Source: Falsiroseomonas tokyonensis
GTDB taxonomy: Bacteria > Pseudomonadota > Alphaproteobacteria > Acetobacterales > Acetobacteraceae
DNA length: 64,000 bases
Reading direction: 5' to 3'
Assembly: GCF_019024325.1 (NCBI RefSeq)
Contig: NZ_JAFNJS010000004.1
Coordinates: forward strand, 558,001 to 622,000
The position numbers were made by a program, and so were the translations under genes. Below are positions 61,570 through 64,000 of the stretch, in pieces (the first letter of the stretch is position 1; each line of letters starts with the position of its first letter). Below the pieces are notes generated by a model. That model made no database searches. It saw nothing but the letters and a program-made list of their open reading frames with translations, and had not been told where the DNA came from.

Positions 61570-61663
61570 CTTTAGCGCGCTTGTTTTCGGAAGGGGTTTT
61601 GGGAGACCTTCCGCCCGGCACACCGGGACCTCGCCGCAATCAGGCCGGACAAATCGCGAGGGG
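61570..61663 (-). ncRNA. SAM-II riboswitch (long-loop form) in the metZ leader
   Basis: On the minus strand: stem CCTCGC (61661-61656) with conserved GATTTG, then CCGG and TTGC, closing stem GCGAGG (61634-61629). About 41 bases with two hairpins follow (CCCGG/CCGGG; CGGAAGG/CCTTCCG), then AAAACAAG and the invariant GCTAAAG (61576-61570). TTTGT in the loop can pair with ACAAG, giving the pseudoknot. Order and conserved blocks match the SAM-II (metA) family; the insert makes it a long-loop variant. It should repress metZ expression when SAM binds. Confidence 0.8.
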
Positions 61664-61745
61664 CGCTGGCGCGCCTGGGGCGAAGGCTTAGGGGTGGGGC
61701 GGGCGGCGGTCAAGGATGGCGTGGGAGGGCCGGCGCTGGGGCCGC

Positions 61746-61775
61746 TTGCGGGCCGGGGCCGGGGCCGGATATAGA
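61746..61775 (+). promoter_or_regulatory. promoter of the interrupted tRNA-Gly gene
   Basis: TTGCGG (61746-61751) and TATAGA (61770-61775) separated by 18 bp lie ten bases before the tRNA 5' end. The promoter is still in place although the tRNA is cut. Confidence 0.5.
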
Positions 61776-61784
61776 GGCAGGGCT

Positions 61785-61822
61785 GCGGGCGTAGTTCAGA
61801 GGTAGAACGTCAGCTTCCCAAG
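61785..61822 (+). other. attachment site: 5' half of tRNA-Gly(CCC)
   Basis: Thirty-eight bases match the 5' half of tRNA-Gly: acceptor GCGGGCG, TA, D arm GTTC/GAAC, anticodon stem TCAGC and loop TTCCCAA with anticodon CCC. The next bases should be GCTGA to close the stem but read GGACG, and no T arm or acceptor 3' strand follows. The gene is therefore interrupted at the anticodon loop by the adjacent integrase element; the missing 3' half should lie at the other end. Confidence 0.8.
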
Positions 61823-61842
61823 GACGCTCGACGTTCCGCCTG

Positions 61843-63309
61843 TCAGCCCGAAACCCCGCAGATTTCCTCATCTTCTGCCGCCTCGACGGCCTCCGGCACC
61901 AGTGCTGGTTGCCTACCCGTGAGCGTGGAGTCTGGGTCCTGACGCGGCTGGTCCGCCCCTTGATCCAGTACCGGCGCTTTCCGGCCGGGTTTGGCTTTCT
62001 TTCTGGCGACGAACTTCGGCTTGCTGCGGTATCGCAGGTCCTCCGGCAGGGCCGCCCTGTGACGGGCCTCGGCGTCGCCGGGTGAGCGTCTCCCCTCCAC
62101 CACATCGGCCACATAGCTCTGCCAGACCCGTAGGGCGGTGATGGCGGAGGCCGATGGCCCGGAGTGGTCATAGGTGGCCACCAGCTTGCTGCGGCCGGTC
62201 ACGTGGTTCAGGGCGGCCTCTGCATCGGCCTCGGTCACGTTCAGGTAGGTCATCCCGGTCCGGGCGGTGCGGCGCAGGTCATGCCATGTCCATCCCGCTG
62301 TGCCGGAGGCTTCGAACAGGCGCCGCAGGAGCTTGCCGTTCCCGGTGAACCCCTGTGTGGGCGACCGGCCGAGCAGCATCCATGCCGGGCCCAGCGCGCC
62401 GGTATCGGGCGGCCAGACCAGTCGCAGTTCGCGCTGTGCCAGTTGGCTCAGTGGCAGGATGTGCTCACGCGAGTTCTTGGTTCGCGCCGCCGGGATCGCC
62501 CAGATGGCGCCATCGGCCATGATCTCGCCGACGCCGATGTTGGCGACCTCAGACACCCGGCAGGCGGTGAGGATCAGCAGGCGGGTGAATGCGCGGAGTT
62601 TCACGGGCTCCCGCTCGGCGGCGTTCCAGACCGCCAGCCATTCATGGTCGTCCAGAACCCGGGTTCGGGGTGGCACATGTGGGGCGATCAGGGTGCGGCC
62701 ACGGCGCGGCAGAGGATGGGTCTCGATCCAGCCCATGGCCTCCGCGTAGCCGAGGAACGACGACACGACGGTGTACAGGAATGCACCCGCACCCGGTGTC
62801 GACTGCGCCACGCCCGCCAGCAGCCGCGTCCATGTCTCGCGCCGGATGTCTCGAAGTGGCTGGAGCCGGATGCGGCGAGGGATATGGACCCGCAGCGCGC
62901 TCTCGACCCGATACGCGTAGGTCCGCGACCATGGCCGCTCCGCCGAGTAGATGCGCGCCCGCTGCCAATCCGTTAGGGCTTGGTCGACCGTGATGGCCGC
63001 TGCTGCTGCTCGACGAACTTCCCGGGCAGCGCGGCGCTCCCCGATTGGATCACGGCCCTGCTGGACGGCACCAAGCTGGACGAGGGCGAGCCTGCGGGCG
63101 TCGGCCACCTTGGTCGAGGGATGTTCGCCAATCTTGATCGAGGTGCGGCGTCCATCGGCGGTCCATGCGCGGACCGACCATGACGCGCGCCGGGATGGCA
63201 GGATGCGCAGCACGAGGCCGCGCACCGTGGCGTCCCATACATCGAGCAGCCGCGTGCGGGTCTCGCGCTGGAGGTCGGCGATGACCGCCTCGGTGACCGC
63301 GATACGCAC
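61843..63309 (-). CDS. tyrosine-type site-specific integrase
   Basis: A 488-residue phage-type integrase. The N-terminal arm-binding domain (DUF4102-like, about 1-90: WSVRAWTADGRRTSIKIGEHPSTKVADARRLA), a SAM-like core-binding domain (about 100-200) and the catalytic domain follow. Catalytic residues are Arg in TACRVSEV, His and Arg in WHDLRRTART, and Tyr in VATYDHSG. A charged C-terminal extension of about 90 residues follows the catalytic domain. It ends 20 bp from the tRNA fragment, the standard position for an integrase next to its att site. Confidence 0.92.
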   Translation of the reverse strand: MRIAVTEAVIADLQRETRTRLLDVWDATVRGLVLRILPSRRASWSVRAWTADGRRTSIKIGEHPSTKVADARRLALVQLGAVQQGRDPIGERRAAREVRRAAAAAITVDQALTDWQRARIYSAERPWSRTYAYRVESALRVHIPRRIRLQPLRDIRRETWTRLLAGVAQSTPGAGAFLYTVVSSFLGYAEAMGWIETHPLPRRGRTLIAPHVPPRTRVLDDHEWLAVWNAAEREPVKLRAFTRLLILTACRVSEVANIGVGEIMADGAIWAIPAARTKNSREHILPLSQLAQRELRLVWPPDTGALGPAWMLLGRSPTQGFTGNGKLLRRLFEASGTAGWTWHDLRRTARTGMTYLNVTEADAEAALNHVTGRSKLVATYDHSGPSASAITALRVWQSYVADVVEGRRSPGDAEARHRAALPEDLRYRSKPKFVARKKAKPGRKAPVLDQGADQPRQDPDSTLTGRQPALVPEAVEAAEDEEICGVSG

Positions 63310-63439
63310 GAGCTACCGCGCAGTGTGCTGGTCGAGGTTCTGGTGGATTGGTGCATCGAGATGGCTTGGAGTCATGCGGAGATGATCTCACGCCGTCATC
63401 CGAGAACCGCCGTGCCAAAACTCGGTAGTTGGTGACCGC

Positions 63440-63479
63440 CTGACCATCCTGACCACGACGGCATGGTCAGCCCGGTCAG
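63440..63479. promoter_or_regulatory. inverted array of TGACC / GGTCA half-sites
   Basis: CTGACCATCCTGACC (63440-63454) and GGTCAGCCCGGTCAG (63465-63479) are inverted copies matching at 12 of 15 positions, each holding two half-sites 9 bp apart, with a ten-base centre. A further TGACC lies at 63433. Set between the divergent integrase and regulator-like genes, it could be an operator controlling both or a set of arm-type recombination sites. Confidence 0.55.
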
Positions 63480-63581
63480 GATGAGGTGGTTTTAAGTACC
63501 TGCTGAGCGAGGACAGCCAGTTCGGTGCTGTTTTGCGGGGTGCCGACTATGTTGCCGTCGATAGCAATTCACGGAGACATC

Positions 63582-64000
63582 ATGGCCCGCCCGATCACCC
63601 TCAAGCCTGCCAAGGCTGCCGACGACTACTTCACCGGCCGCGCCCGCGTATGCCGCATCCTTGAAGATGCCTTCGCCGATGACGGTCGCACCCAGTCCGC
63701 CGTCATCGAGGCCGCAGGCGTCGGACAGGATGGTAGGGGGGGCGGCAACAACTTCACCGCCATCAAGCATATCGCAGTTGGCGCGCAGGTCACCGGCCCG
63801 TCCGACGAGGCGCTGCTGCGCATCGCAGAGGCGCTCGGCCTTGACCCGCTGCTGCCCTACCTCGCGCTGCTCCTGTCGGAGGATGCAACCCCGGTCATGC
63901 ACCGCGCCCTTATCAAAGTGGTGGACCGGGATACGGGCTACTGGACGAGCGTCGTGCGCGACTACGCCGACCACATCGGCGGCAACAGCACAACTGGCGA
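63582..64000 (+). CDS. small phage/element protein, possibly DNA-binding (partial)
   Basis: An open frame from ATG 63582 to the window end, at least 139 codons without a stop, with ACGGAG seven bases before the start. The visible protein begins MARPITLKPAKAADDYFTGR and contains SDEALLRIAEALGLDPLLPYLALLLSED, a helix pattern like phage-related DUF3693/HTH proteins. Divergent from the integrase, it could be the element's repressor or excisionase regulator. Identification is tentative and the 3' end is missing. Confidence 0.6.
   Translation, partial: MARPITLKPAKAADDYFTGRARVCRILEDAFADDGRTQSAVIEAAGVGQDGRGGGNNFTAIKHIAVGAQVTGPSDEALLRIAEALGLDPLLPYLALLLSEDATPVMHRALIKVVDRDTGYWTSVVRDYADHIGGNSTTG

Larger units (their letters stand above)
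61823..64000. mobile_element. left end of an integrative element in tRNA-Gly
   Basis: It begins at the break in the tRNA, immediately followed by a tyrosine integrase reading toward the junction, then a divergent small DNA-binding-like gene. Codon usage is more relaxed than the neighbouring core. The element continues past the window, so its type (prophage, ICE or island) is not known. Confidence 0.75.

Noticed and set aside
61823-61860. Possible intact 3' half of tRNA-Gly after the anticodon loop
   Set aside because: The bases after CTTCCCAAG cannot close the anticodon stem, form a T arm or pair with the acceptor; the half gene is truly interrupted here.

Overview
The window reads as chromosome of a GC-rich alphaproteobacterium, most likely Acetobacteraceae (Roseomonas-like). 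This rests on codon usage almost saturated with G/C at third positions, typical alphaproteobacterial gene blocks (hisS-prfA-prmC-DUF4167, lysC/ubiG, comF-grxC-DUF1178, CnoX-LON-Trm112-DUF971-ubiH, apaG/metZ), two PII proteins, and Bug-type solute receptors. I worked by eye only, so the genus is an inference. Most of the window is housekeeping core; the accessory parts are the catabolic operon near 8-11 kb and an integrative element entering at the right edge.

Left part (1-11.2 kb): a GST/histidine phosphatase pair, an amidohydrolase, a nitroreductase-MarR operon with a strong palindromic operator, a hybrid sensor kinase, and a LacI-type repressor. The repressor is divergent from a three-gene operon (4,5-dihydroxyphthalate decarboxylase-like protein, FAH-family hydrolase, TTT/Bug receptor). 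Two near-identical perfect palindromes sit between them, one inside the promoter spacer.

Middle (11.2-36.7 kb): glnB-glnA nitrogen genes; aminotransferase and cytidine deaminase; tRNA-His; an SDR lacking its catalytic triad; a zinc peptidase; aspartate dehydrogenase; a PH-domain protein; a single-chain double ABC exporter with a divergent LysR; tRNA-Thr; a DevBCA-like exporter. Then follow the translation block hisS-prfA-prmC with DUF4167, a HAD dehalogenase, ispG, a RodZ-like protein, nitronate monooxygenase, lysC and ubiG.

Right part (36.7-61.5 kb): a 505-bp convergent intergenic region with several DnaA-box-like sequences; a sulfotransferase-DUF1178-grxC-comF-rhodanese operon; a SAM methyltransferase, map, radC, a serine protease, an O-antigen ligase-like/glycosyltransferase pair, ftsK, an apparent chemoreceptor remnant and arfB. 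A glnK-amt operon follows behind a recognisable sigma-54 promoter. Next come the ubiH-like monooxygenase and the DUF971/Trm112/LON/CnoX cluster, then the YbaK deacylase, apaG, a GMC oxidoreductase, a LysE exporter and metZ. The metZ leader carries a convincing SAM-II riboswitch with an enlarged internal segment and a short overlapping reading frame.

Right edge (61.8-64 kb): a tyrosine integrase lies beside a tRNA-Gly(CCC) gene cut exactly at its anticodon loop. A divergent regulator-like gene and a symmetric TGACC/GGTCA repeat cluster mark the end of an integrative element whose cargo lies outside the window.
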